Shown here one piece after another: positions 11,316-20,663 of a DNA stretch of 64,000 bases. Made by a program: the position numbers and the translations under genes. This stretch comes from Nemertoderma westbladi. Lineage: Eukaryota; Xenacoelomorpha; Nemertodermatida; Nemertodermatidae. The stretch is taken from NCBI GenBank assembly GCA_032718475.1, contig JAUCBJ010001863.1, forward strand, positions 29,916 to 93,915, read 5' to 3'. Position 1 is the first letter of the stretch. Each line of letters starts with the position of its first letter. A model generated the notes under the pieces. The model had not been told where the DNA came from. It was given only the letters and a program-made list of their open reading frames with translations, and made no database searches.

Positions 11316-13142
11316 CACAATACTATCCACAGACTACTATTTTATTGAACGTTAATATTCTATAATATTATTTATTATTCTATAAAGTTATTCTACAGAT
11401 ACTAATTTCTGTGTTATTGTGTATATTGTTTAGGTATTTAGTATTTAGATTAAAATGCCCCATTATATTATGTAACATCAGCTGTTTTAAACGTGTTTGA
11501 TAATTTATATATTTTATTCAATTATTACAAATAAATGGTTAGATATTCCGGTATAGTCTCTTTGGTTGTTGGAGGAATGTTACACCGACCAAACTTATTG
11601 CAGTACATATTCATTCGCTGGCTCTATTTTTATATATTCGTTATGATTATATGTTTGTTATGAAATAATTGTACGTATGTTAAAACAATGAAAAATACAT
11701 TCACTATACCATGTTTATTTTATTGATGTACTTTTTATCCTTAAGTAAATTAAGTTAATATTAAAAATCGTAAACATGAAAAAAGATTTATGTAAAGTTT
11801 TGTGTTACAAACATTAACTGTCACTGTTAACTTTTAGTAAGTTTGCTTTTTGCTCTCCTAACCCACTAAGTTAGATTAATGTTCTAACTGATATTGTTAC
11901 AACAATTTGTGACAGAAACTCTTATTTGTCACAAAATATTAAATGTTTTAAGTAATTAATTAATTTTGTCTCTAGGTTAAGGAAATTAATTTATATTTGC
12001 GAAATATATTATGACAATAATATTTAATGATTCGTTTTAAACTAATGCTGAAATCTTTGTTGATACATTTACCTATGAATGTTATGACTTTTGGGTCGAG
12101 CCACTATCTGTTAGCTTTGGCATACACCTTAGTATTGTCCGTACTTCCATTTCTACTTCCGTTGTTTTAACGTTGTATCCTTGCGCTTCGAAGGTTAAGC
12201 TGTTCTCCATAGAAACCGATTTTATTTTTTGGATATAGCAATAATAAATAATAATAATTATTATTTTATTTAATTCAGCCAGGAAGGTAGAATTATCTAA
12301 AATGAAATAAAAGTGTAATTATAGGTGAGGAAAAAATATTAATTAAAGTAAATTACACTTAGTATATCAGTAATAAAGATTTTAAAAGTAGCAGATCTGC
12401 TTAAATGGCACAGTTGTTATATGTAATCTGTATTATTTTGGGACACGTAATGTAAGGGCTCTGGGACGGGCACATATATTTTTTAACCTGTTACATAATA
12501 ATATAATTTAATAACAAAACATATTAATTTCACAGTTTTTAATAAATGGTTGCGGTTCATAATTTATTATATTATTTTGGCTAATAATTTTATAATTATT
12601 GTGGCCTCCACCAGCCCGGTTGCCCATTCTCAGCCAATTCTGGCTCAGCCACGGAGAATGGAGGTGAAACTGTCTCTGTTTCAAATATATCAATAATTTA
12701 TGGCTGAGTTAGTTTTCGTGCTGTGGTCCCTTTCTGGCACCCATCAAAATTATTTTTCTGTCTAAAATTGTCATAATTATGTCTCGCTAGAATAAATTAA
12801 TTTGTAGTATATAGCGGTTTTTTTGGATGCTGATCACGATTATAGATCTCAAATATAACATTCGAGAAAATTTCTGGTTATTTTGAATGTGTCCCCTGGG
12901 GCAGGAAAAAAACAAGTAGTGCAAATATGATAATAAAAAGTTTTACTAAATTAGCCTGATTTTATGTCCTTATTGGTTTTTCCGTGTAGTTGACAAAATT
13001 TGATATAATTCACGTATCGTAGGACGTAGAGTAATATTAATTTCAATACGTGTCACTAAAATTCGTGTCACTAAAATACGTTTCACTAAAATACGTGTCA
13101 ATATCAATACGTGTCGCTAATTGGGTAACGTGTGCTTTATAA
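11316..13142. other. AT-rich non-coding DNA, no feature recognised
   Basis: Short open frames only (60 codons or fewer), with no domain, splice or repeat signal that I can support. Confidence 0.45.
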
Positions 13143-13168
13143 CCCCCCCCCCCCCCCCCCCCCCCCCC
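13143..13168 (+). repeat. Poly-C run (26 C)
   Basis: The longest C homopolymer in the window. Upstream (13045-13120) is a short tandem of 'cgtgtcactaaaat'-type 14-18-bp units. Confidence 0.9.
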
Positions 13169-14589
13169 AGGGGGGTAAATTAGCTCCAACGTCTCAAAAC
13201 AAAAATGTATAATATGGTTGTTCATCCCACACTAAATGCAACTCCAATCAAATAATGTACCGCATTGGAGTAGCGAATGGCAACATCGATTACCTTGAGA
13301 GAATTATTGCTTGGCAACACGGAGGGGTAATCAATACACGGTTAATGCCAATCTAATTAACGGCCGACTTATTCTCGGGTTGGTTGCATTAATATTAGCA
13401 TGTTTGTCGATTTGTTTATTTTTTGTAATTATTTTCAAATTTAATCAAAATTATCGTTTTAACCGGTTTTTTTTATGTTGTATATTTTTATTTATACAGT
13501 ACGGCTCTACCTCGAGTGGGAATATTGAGTTACTTTATATAAATTTGCTAGTGTTAGACGTAGAATGAAATAAAATGTTTCTTCATTATTAATTCGACGA
13601 ACTATATTCTCTGAGTATGCCGAAATCTAGCCAACCTTGGTCGCCATGGTTACCAATAGACCACACGTGGTATTACCATAGAAACGAGGCGCCACCACTG
13701 GCAATCCGAGAGAACACGACTGCAGGGGAAATGATGACAGATATCTACCGACACTCTGGCAACAATAATGTTCAATAATGTAACCCCGGATACTACAGCG
13801 GGGATATCGCTTGATATCCCTCCTATATTCCGGGCCGCCACCTCGGAATCATTCCGACCCCACTCCCGCTTCCCCCGTGTCTATCCGACCCCCGTAGTCA
13901 AGGCGACTGATCGCTCGGAATATATCCGGGTTGGTATGACAGCCCCTGATTCCGGTTCATTTAGGACTCCTCTTCGCTCCCTCGCTTTGGCACAGGAACC
14001 GTTCCAGAAACCCAATAACTGGCGATATTCAAACAGAGGCGTTAAAATATAATAGGATTTATTTGTATATTATTTGGTAATAAAGAATTTTAATTACCAA
14101 TTAATTTGTTTAATTATATCAGCTGATTTTGAAAAGTGTAAATTTTGCTTTCGGAACTCCTCCGACGTTCTCAAAGATAAAAGATATTAGGTAATATTAG
14201 GCAGACAACTGATACTGATGTTGAAATATTTAAGGCAACACTTATGAGTTAAGGTGCACCTTAGCTAAGGTTGATTTATATGCAACCGGCCCCTCCTGGT
14301 CTAACAGCAAGTTAAGTAAATAAAGTTAAGTTATTGCAACTATAACTTATTAATAATATTGTAAATATTAACCAAACATAAACCAATAACCCATAACCAT
14401 CACACATATAAACTGGTAACATATAGCAGAATAGGCAAGATTCAGTCTCTTCTAAATCTTATTGGAAATTCTAACTGCAAAATAAATAATAAAAACGTTA
14501 AAGTAAATAATTTTATAGTAAAAAACGATATTTATTCAGGAACTACATTATTATTAATCAGGAACTTTTCACCCAAATATATCATATCG
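13169..14589. other. Non-coding or unresolved region upstream of the FReD 3' end
   Basis: A 94-codon plus-strand frame (13768-14052, rich in Pro, Thr and Arg) stands out by GC content, but it has no domain and no splice context. The 85-codon frame at 13311-13568 starts at TTG and is hydrophobic and low-complexity. Neither is called a gene. Confidence 0.35.
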
Positions 14590-14599
14590 TTTATTTATT
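14590..14599 (-). terminator. Candidate polyadenylation signals for the FReD gene
   Basis: Two overlapping AATAAA hexamers on the minus strand (complements of tttatt at 14590-14595 and 14594-14599), about 270 nt downstream of the stop codon. A plausible 3' end; not provable here. Confidence 0.4.
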
Positions 14600-14864
14600 T
14601 TCAATATATAAATGTTATACGAAATACTTTAATCCAACCCTATAGCAGAATATTTCATAGAGATGGTTATGGAGGTCATTTGGAATTTAGTGAAATAAAA
14701 TTAAATGTTTCATATTAAATTTTTAACACATTGCGTTTCCTACCCGCGGTAACTGGTTTTACTCAGTAGAATAAAAATTAATTTTAGAATTAAATGTAAA
14801 AGTTAGTTTCCAACGCTACTCTTTTGAAATTACTTAGTAATTTTATATAAAACTTACAGTTTTA

Positions 14865-15734
14865 CTAAATCCAAATCTTCATTTCAACTCGAGAAGCCGG
14901 ATTCCCTCTAGTAAAATGAACCCAATAAGGTCCTTTCGGCCACTCCGCACCATATTCTCCGTTCAAGTTACTAAACCCGCAGCCCCCGTACCACCACGAC
15001 CCAGTACGATCTACGGCGCAGTTGCCGAAGACGTTTTCATCATTATCGCGGTCCTTGGTAGAGAATGGGAGACCGTTGGAATACTCCAATGAGTCACCAG
15101 CAGTACCATGGTAACCAGATACATGTAGGGTGTAATTAGTTGCAGCTGATCCGATAGAGAAGTTGTTGTATTCCGCGTATTTGTGTTCGTTGTTGTAAGT
15201 CGCCCACTCCCATATATCATCACTCTTCTTAAATCCCTTTCCAGTGAACCACAAATCAACTCTCAACTTCACCCCGCCTTCACTCAGCTTGTGGATCGCC
15301 TCCAACCCCAACCAAAAGTTGGTATTCGGGTCGCCAAATCCTTCAACATATTCATCCCAGTTTCGATAGAAGTCAACAGATCCATCAACTCTTTGTTGAA
15401 TCTTCAGCCCATCTTTCTGCTTTAATAGCCGAGGAGCCATTAGCTGATACAGTGTAATGGATGAATCATGTAACCAGTAAACGAACTCTTTCAACTCTTT
15501 ATTCTTAACTTCCAACTCTTTATTCTGTTGTTCCAACTCTTTATTCTGTTGTTCCAACTCTTTATTCTGTTGTTCCAACTCTTTATTCTGTTGTTCCAAC
15601 TCTTTATTCTGTTGTTCCAACTCTTTATTCTGTTGTTCCAACTCTTTATTCTGTTGTTCCAACTCTTTATTCTGTTGTTCCAACTCTTTATTCTGTTGTT
15701 CCAACTCTTTATTCTGTTGTTCCAACTCTTTATT
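14865..15734 (-). CDS. FReD gene exon 5: EQQNKEL coiled coil and fibrinogen-like domain
   Basis: The acceptor taacag precedes the first codon (15734), with frame continuity from phase 0. The exon opens with about eleven copies of the heptad-length unit EQQNKEL, then EVKNKELKEFVYWLHDSS, a linker, and a fibrinogen-like domain of about 200 residues ending KIWI before TAG (14865-14867). The domain starts at GLKIQQRVDGS, which matches the middle of a normal FReD, so roughly the first 40 residues of the canonical domain are absent. The later Cys pair around NCA and GGC and the DxDND calcium site are kept. Confidence 0.85.
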   Translation of the reverse strand, partial: NKELEQQNKELEQQNKELEQQNKELEQQNKELEQQNKELEQQNKELEQQNKELEQQNKELEQQNKELEQQNKELEVKNKELKEFVYWLHDSSITLYQLMAPRLLKQKDGLKIQQRVDGSVDFYRNWDEYVEGFGDPNTNFWLGLEAIHKLSEGGVKLRVDLWFTGKGFKKSDDIWEWATYNNEHKYAEYNNFSIGSAATNYTLHVSGYHGTAGDSLEYSNGLPFSTKDRDNDENVFGNCAVDRTGSWWYGGCGFSNLNGEYGAEWPKGPYWVHFTRGNPASRVEMKIWI

Positions 15735-18700
15735 CTGTTAGGAAATATTATTAATTGAAATTGTTTATTAAATTCTGTAAATCCTCTGCCCACATCTGAT
15801 CAGTGGTTGGGTTGGAGTTCTCTAGGGAAATCATTAAACGGCGGCATTTCGACCCAACATTTAGAGCAATTAAATACTAACTATATTACGTCGTTGCTAA
15901 TAAAATAGCACATTATAGCGTTACGGCACGAGTGATTTTGTTTAGTGAAATAATAGAACGAGGGCCGTAAAAGATTTAATATGGTAATTATGAACAACAG
16001 CGAATCTAATTTTATTTATTTGTGGGAAATTATTTGTAGTTTTGCACTTAAACTTTCTAGAACAACCTAATAATGACGCGGTGACATACTGGATATACTG
16101 AAATACATAGTAAATATATGGCGTAGGGACATACTGAGAAATAATGTCGCACTGCGATATAAAGTTAGGAAATATGTCGCCCTGGCGATTTGGTAGTGCG
16201 AAATTAATTCCACACAAATAAATAAAAACATAATAATAAAACAGAAGGACTTCAACACGGCAAATAATTATGTTACAAATAATTATGTTACAAATAATTA
16301 CTGGTTAAGAAACTAACATCGTTCTTTAGCTCATTATTTACATCGACTTGGTTAGTTAGGTTTGTATTTATATCGTTTACTTGGTCACTCAACCGTGTAA
16401 TATTCCCCTCCAATTCTGTATTCTGTTCTTCCAGCTCTGTAACCTGTTAGGAAATATTTTTATAAATTTTTATTAATTCAACTCGCTTACAATATCTATG
16501 AAATCGTATGAAGTTAAAATGTTACAAATAATTACTGGTTAAGAAACTAACATCGTTATTTAGCTCATCGAGTTGGTTAATTAGGTTTGTAAGTATATCT
16601 TTTACTTGGTCACTCAACCCATTGATATTTTCTTTCAACTCTGTATTCTGTTCTTCCAGCTCTGTAACCTGTTAGGAAATATTATTATAACTTTTAAGAA
16701 ATTGTCGCGCTCTCGTCACCGTAGTAATCATAATTGAGTGAGATAATGTCTGGGAGACCTCAGGTGACCAAAAAAGAAAGGGTAACAACAGTTACGAGCT
16801 TTCATCCAACAGGGCTTCTCAAGCCATTCATCAAGCCCTGTCGGGTGAAAGCTCGTAACTGTTGTTACCCTTTCTTTTTTGGTCACCAGAGGTCTCCCAA
16901 ACATTATCTCAACTCAATTATTTTATAACTTTTACGAATTTATCTCAACTTGTCACCACTTACAATATCTATGAAATCGCATGAAATTACATTTAAAATA
17001 ATAATTTAAAATAACTAACAAACTTACATTAATGGCTCCACATTGTCCATCATTTGCCTGTAATAATAAATAAATTATAAATAGCTCTGCCGTACAATGT
17101 AAAAAGACCATAAGTCGCATTTTTTCCAAAATTCATTTTTCTGGTTAAGGTTGGTTGGAGCAGGTTAAGGCCGGATTTTCTAACCAAAACAATAAACAGT
17201 CACTTTACCAAATGAAGGAAAGGAGCAGGTTACAGAGGTTAGCCTTTCTAACCAAAACAATAAACGGTCACTTTAACAAATTAGGGAAAGGAGCAGGTTA
17301 CAGAGGCGGGATTTTCTAATCAAAACAATAAACAATCTCTTAACTAATTGAGGGAAAGGAGCAGGTTACAGAGGCGGGATTTTCTAACCAAAACAATAAA
17401 CGATCACTTAACTAATTGAGGGAAAGAAGCAGGTTACAGAGGCGAGATTTTCTAACCAAAACAATAAACGATAACATTACTAATTGAGAGAAAGGAGAAG
17501 GTTACAGAGGCGGGATTTCCTAACCAAAACAATAAACGATCTCTTAACTAATTGAGGGAAAGGAGCAGGTTACAGAGGCGGGATTTTCTAACCAAAACAA
17601 TAAACGATCACTTAACTAATCGAGGGAAAGGAGCAGGTTACAGAGGCGGGATTTTCTAACCAAAACAATAAACGATCACTTAACTAATTGAGGGAAAGGA
17701 GCATGTTACAGAGGCGGGATTTTCTAACCAACGGTAACGGTATCAAATGGAAACGGTAACGGGGTATAACATGTATAAGTAGTTTTTTCGAGTACGTATG
17801 AGTTTATGAACTGATCTTTGCTGTTGGAAGTAGTGGTGCCGCTATCAGTAACACTACACAGACAGTAGTCATGATCTATTATAAAACTGATAAATTATGT
17901 ATGTGAAACTGAAAGGTATATCCACATTTTCCACAATCCAGTTTGGCCTATCAATTATTTAAAATTTATTAGCACAACCGGTCAGCCTGTAGGCCTACCA
18001 ATACCGTATTCTAATGGTAAGGCTACACAGTAGGCCTACAGCAGTACCGGTGCCGGTACCGGTACTAAAATACCTAAAATACCTGCTTAATACCTACATC
18101 TGTACAAACAATACAGCAATAATACTGCAAAATAGTGCTCTATATACTAATACCGATACTGATAGCAGCCTGGGAGAACAGCAGTAGAGAAACCGGTAGC
18201 ATGGAACCTAACGGTAAATTTCTGGAGGACATAAAAAGTAAAAAAAAAGGACATCATGAGTGATTTAAACGGATAATAAAAATTATTGCGATAGAAAATG
18301 TTGAAAAATCCACCACATATTACAATATTACAAGAAAACTGATATGAGTTGGGGTACAATTGGTGTGGGGACAACAAATGTGGACATGGGAATAAGACGT
18401 GGCCAGGGAAACAGACGTGGACAGACGGATATCCAACGCGACATGGGGAGACCAAATGGTGGTGACAGGGATAAGTCTATACGGACAACTAGACAACTAA
18501 AAAGGACAACTGGACAACCAATATGGATATCCGGACACATCAGACTGGGTGAGGCCATAATAATAGCAAACCAGTCTGCAATACTGGGACAAAAACCAAA
18601 ATAAATGTGAACTGAATAACTAACAGACAGTTTGTGAGACAGTCAAACAGCTGTTGGCTACAGTCATGTATGCGTTGTCACTCTCTCTAGGATGCTAACC

Positions 18701-18931
18701 ATTTAAATAAAATTTCTGTTTGTGGAATAATTCTGTGAGAAAAATTTTTTTTTGTTTTGATGAATAAATCTAACATCCTAAATAAAGGGTTTCTTTTTTC
18801 ACGTGAGCAAATCATTAAATGAATAATTCAGATAACAACGCTAAATGAATACTTTATGCATTAAATAAACTTACCTGGAGTAGGAAAAGAGCTGACAGCA
18901 GAGGAAATAGTTTAAGACTTACGGGTAACAT
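14865..18931 (-). CDS. Five-exon secreted coiled-coil fibrinogen-related protein
   Basis: Minus-strand gene model. Exon 1 (18931-18875) encodes signal peptide MLPVSLKLFPLLSALFLLQ and ends at gtaagt. Exon 2 (17057-17028) encodes ANDGQCGAIN, also ending at gtaagt. Exon 3 (16668-16552, 39 codons) and exon 4 (16443-16318, 42 codons) are duplicated coiled-coil exons starting VTELEEQNTEL and ending before gttagt. Exon 5 (15734-14865) has the EQQNKEL coil and the FReD. Every intron is phase 0 with AG acceptors, giving about 399 residues. The FReD part shows QRVDGSVDFYRNW, GFGDPNTNFWLGLEAIH, DRDNDENVFGNCA (calcium loop and first Cys) and SWWYGGCGFSNLNGEYG. The usual N-terminal cysteine part of a FReD is missing. 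Such proteins are typically secreted lectin-like recognition or matrix proteins that oligomerise through coils; an immune role is inference. A TATA box lies about 85 bp upstream of the ATG. Confidence 0.8.
15510..15737 (-). repeat. 21-bp coding tandem repeat, ~11 near-perfect copies
   Basis: The unit (plus strand ttccaactctttattctgttg) repeats without visible change and encodes seven residues, EQQNKEL. One unit equals one coiled-coil heptad, so copy changes keep both reading frame and heptad phase. The repeat leaves all three forward frames open, producing spurious ORFs. Confidence 0.9.
16113..16228. repeat. Interspersed repeat, copy 2, inside FReD intron 4
   Basis: Second copy of the element at 11085-11185, lying within the intron between exons 4 and 5. 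Confidence 0.65.
16318..16443 (-). CDS. FReD gene exon 4 (coiled coil)
   Basis: Acceptor cctaacag, then VTELEEQNTELEGNITRLSD and a further 22 residues to donor gttagt, 42 codons, phase 0 at both ends. Clearly a duplicate of exon 3. It contains possible N-glycosylation sites (NIT, NLT). Confidence 0.75.
16552..16668 (-). CDS. FReD gene exon 3 (coiled coil, paralogue of exon 4)
   Basis: The same acceptor and donor sequences as exon 4. It encodes VTELEEQNTELKENINGLSD and a further 19 residues (39 codons). The flanking intron sequence is also duplicated (aaatcg(t/c)atgaa and aaataattactggttaag), so the repeat unit was exon plus intron. Confidence 0.75.
16731..16920. mobile_element. Long near-perfect hairpin, MITE-like, in FReD intron 2
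   Basis: The arms 16731-16817 and 16833-16920 are reverse complements over about 87 bp with only a few mismatches, separated by a 15-nt loop. The outermost bases are taattgag/ctcaatta. With no coding capacity and a sharp boundary, it looks like a small inverted-repeat element. Transcribed with the gene, it would fold into a long double-stranded stem. Confidence 0.7.
17028..17057 (-). CDS. FReD gene exon 2 (10-codon micro-exon)
   Basis: The acceptor is tttattattacag, the 30-nt exon encodes ANDGQCGAIN, and the donor is gtaagt, phase 0 at both ends. It brings one Cys just after the signal peptide, a likely inter-chain disulfide position. Confidence 0.65.
17155..17745. repeat. 68-bp minisatellite, ~8 copies, in FReD intron 1
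   Basis: The unit includes aaccaaaacaataaacgatc, ttaactaattgagggaaagg and agcaggttacagaggcggga. It recurs at about 17182, 17250, 17318, 17385, 17452, 17521, 17588 and 17656 with a few substitutions. Confidence 0.85.
17746..18874. other. Remainder of FReD intron 1
   Basis: Non-coding with TAGGCCTAC and ACCGGT words (17985-18065). Open frames of 76-102 codons on both strands (18147-18604) are composed of short TGGACA/GGACAAC-type repeats and have no domain. Confidence 0.45.
18875..18931 (-). CDS. FReD gene exon 1 (signal peptide)
   Basis: An ATG (complement of cat at 18929-18931) followed by 19 codons with an n-region MLPVSLK and hydrophobic LFPLLSALFLL, then donor gtaagt (phase 0). The next exon supplies the expected cleavage region (Q-A-N-D). 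Confidence 0.7.
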
Positions 18932-19013
18932 TTTTACAGTATTTGTAAATAACTTTGTAACTAAAGTTATGATATTTCTGATAGAGAATGGTTTTAATGC
19001 CTAAAACTCCTCC

Positions 19014-19021
19014 TATTTATA
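19014..19021 (-). promoter_or_regulatory. TATA box of the FReD gene
   Basis: TATAAATA on the minus strand, about 85 bp upstream of the start codon. A start site near 18985-18990 would give a 5' leader of about 55 nt. Confidence 0.6.
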
Positions 19022-19189
19022 CACTTTTGACAAAGGCAATTACTTATGCAATGAATAAAGTCTCATAAAGGCAATCAAAGGCGGCAAGTATTAAGACCTT
19101 TATAGAACAATTATTAGTAACTACCTTTAGTATAGATACCATTGTGTGTTAGTTATCACTTTAAATTACATTCTTATACAGAAAGACTG

Positions 19190-20100
19190 CTGCCGCCTGG
19201 CTACCAGTTGCAGTTACAGACATAGACTGCGGGCTTCTGGATACCAGTTAAAGGCAGACTGCTCGCGCCTGGCTACCAGATACATTCAGACTGCTGGCGC
19301 CTGGCTACCAGTTACAGGCAGACTGCTGTCGCCTGGCTACCAAATACAGACAAACTGCTGGCGCCTGGCTACCAGATACAGACAGACTGCTGGCGCCTGG
19401 CTACCAGTTTCAGACAGACTGCGGGCGTCTGGATACCAGTTAAAGGCAGACTGCTGGCGCCTGGCTACCAGTTACAGGCAGACTGCTGGCGCCTGGCTAC
19501 CAGTTACAGACAGACTGCGGCCGTCAGGATACCAGTTACAGGCAGACTTCTGCTTGCGTCTGCGTCTGGCTACCAGATACAGACAAACTGCTGGCGCCTG
19601 GCTACCAGTTACAGACAGACTGCTAGCGCCTGGCTACCAGTTACAGACAGACTGCGGCCGTCAGGATACCAGTTACAGGCAGACTCTGCTAGCGTCTGGC
19701 TACCAGTTACAGGCAGACTGCTGGCGCCTGGCTATGGCTACCAGTTACAGACAGACTGCGGCCGTCAGGATACCAATTACAGGCAGACTCTGCTAGCGTC
19801 TGGCCTGGCTACCAGTTACAGGCAGACTGCTGGCACCTGGCTATGGCTACCAGTTACAGACAGACTTAGGGTATCTGAATACCAGATACAGGCAGACTGC
19901 TAGCGCCTGCCTCCCAGATACAGTGATACAGATAGACTGCTGGCGCCTGGCTACCAGTTACAGACAGAATGCGGGCGTCTGGATACCAGTTAACAGGCAG
20001 ACTGCTAGCGCTTGGCTACCATAGGCAACTGCTAACGCCTGGCGACCAGTTACAGACAGACTGCGGGCGCCTGGCGACCACTTACATACAGGTACTGTAC
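19190..20100 (+). repeat. ~30-bp minisatellite, about 28 copies
   Basis: Units read ggctaccagttacagacaga followed by ctg(c/g)(t/g)ggcgcct, with variants (gataccag, ggatac, aggcag). Because most units are multiples of 3, a 216-codon open frame appears (19146-19796), but it is a repeat artefact. Two variants, ctgctggcgcc and ctgcgggcgtc, alternate irregularly. Confidence 0.9.
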
Positions 20101-20109
20101 GTCGCAGCG

Positions 20110-20532
20110 CAGTGGTTACATTGCGTTTCAGCAACTATCACGTTCGGCAAGAGTCGTAATTCGGAAATAAAGTTACGTTTCGGTAAAACAGAGCAAATTA
20201 CACCAGTGTTGCGTGATCTTCATTGGCTGCCTATTCTGCGCCGTATTGATAATAAATTTGCACTTTTGACATATACAGTAAGTGTGCCTTAATACAGTAA
20301 TATGGGTCGGGCCTATCTTACTGATCTCTTGCATCCACACTATCAACCACGCCCACTGCGCTCCAATGACCAGGGTCTCCCCATCATCCCACGATTTAAC
20401 CTAGAGAGCTACTGTAATCGATATTTCGCTGTAGCTGCGTCCAATATTTGGAATTATCTTCCACTCGGAGTCCGCCTTACGCCCACTGTTGCGAGTTCTA
20501 AGTTTACATGTACTGTACAAAATTCAATATAA
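20110..20532 (+). pseudogene. LINE reverse-transcriptase 3'-tail remnant
   Basis: One frame encodes KTEQITPVLRDLHWLPILRR and then ALLTY. After an in-frame TAA (20290-20292) it continues with YLTDLLHPHYQPRPLRSNDQ, AVAASNIWNYLPLGVR and SKFTCTVQNSI. This is the well-known C-terminal tail shared by many CR1/L2/Rex-type LINE ORF2 proteins ('ITPVLRDLHWLPV', 'LRSSDQ', 'AAPKLWNSLP'). The upstream part is lost and replaced by the minisatellite. Not functional. Confidence 0.75.
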
Positions 20533-20663
20533 TTATTGGGGTCACAATATTTCATGACCTCTCCTACTTTTTTATACTCTATCCAAATGTATCGGGGTCA
20601 CAACTTTTACTTAAACACTTTTTTTTTATTTGACTTTTATTATTTAGGCAACGCCAAGGGCCG

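Noticed and set aside
15491-15793. Alternative frames through the EQQNKEL repeat
   Set aside because: A 21-bp perfect repeat leaves several frames open; only the frame joined to the fibrinogen-like domain and to a splice acceptor is supported.
19146-19796. 216-codon open frame with Arg-Leu-Ala-Thr and Gly-Tyr-Gln-Leu repeats
   Set aside because: It is the translation of a 30-bp minisatellite whose units are mostly multiples of three; no independent evidence of coding.
19190-20100. Regular ~30-bp repeats that could suggest a CRISPR array
   Set aside because: The units are directly adjacent with no unique spacers, and the DNA is eukaryotic with introns and retroelements. It is a minisatellite.
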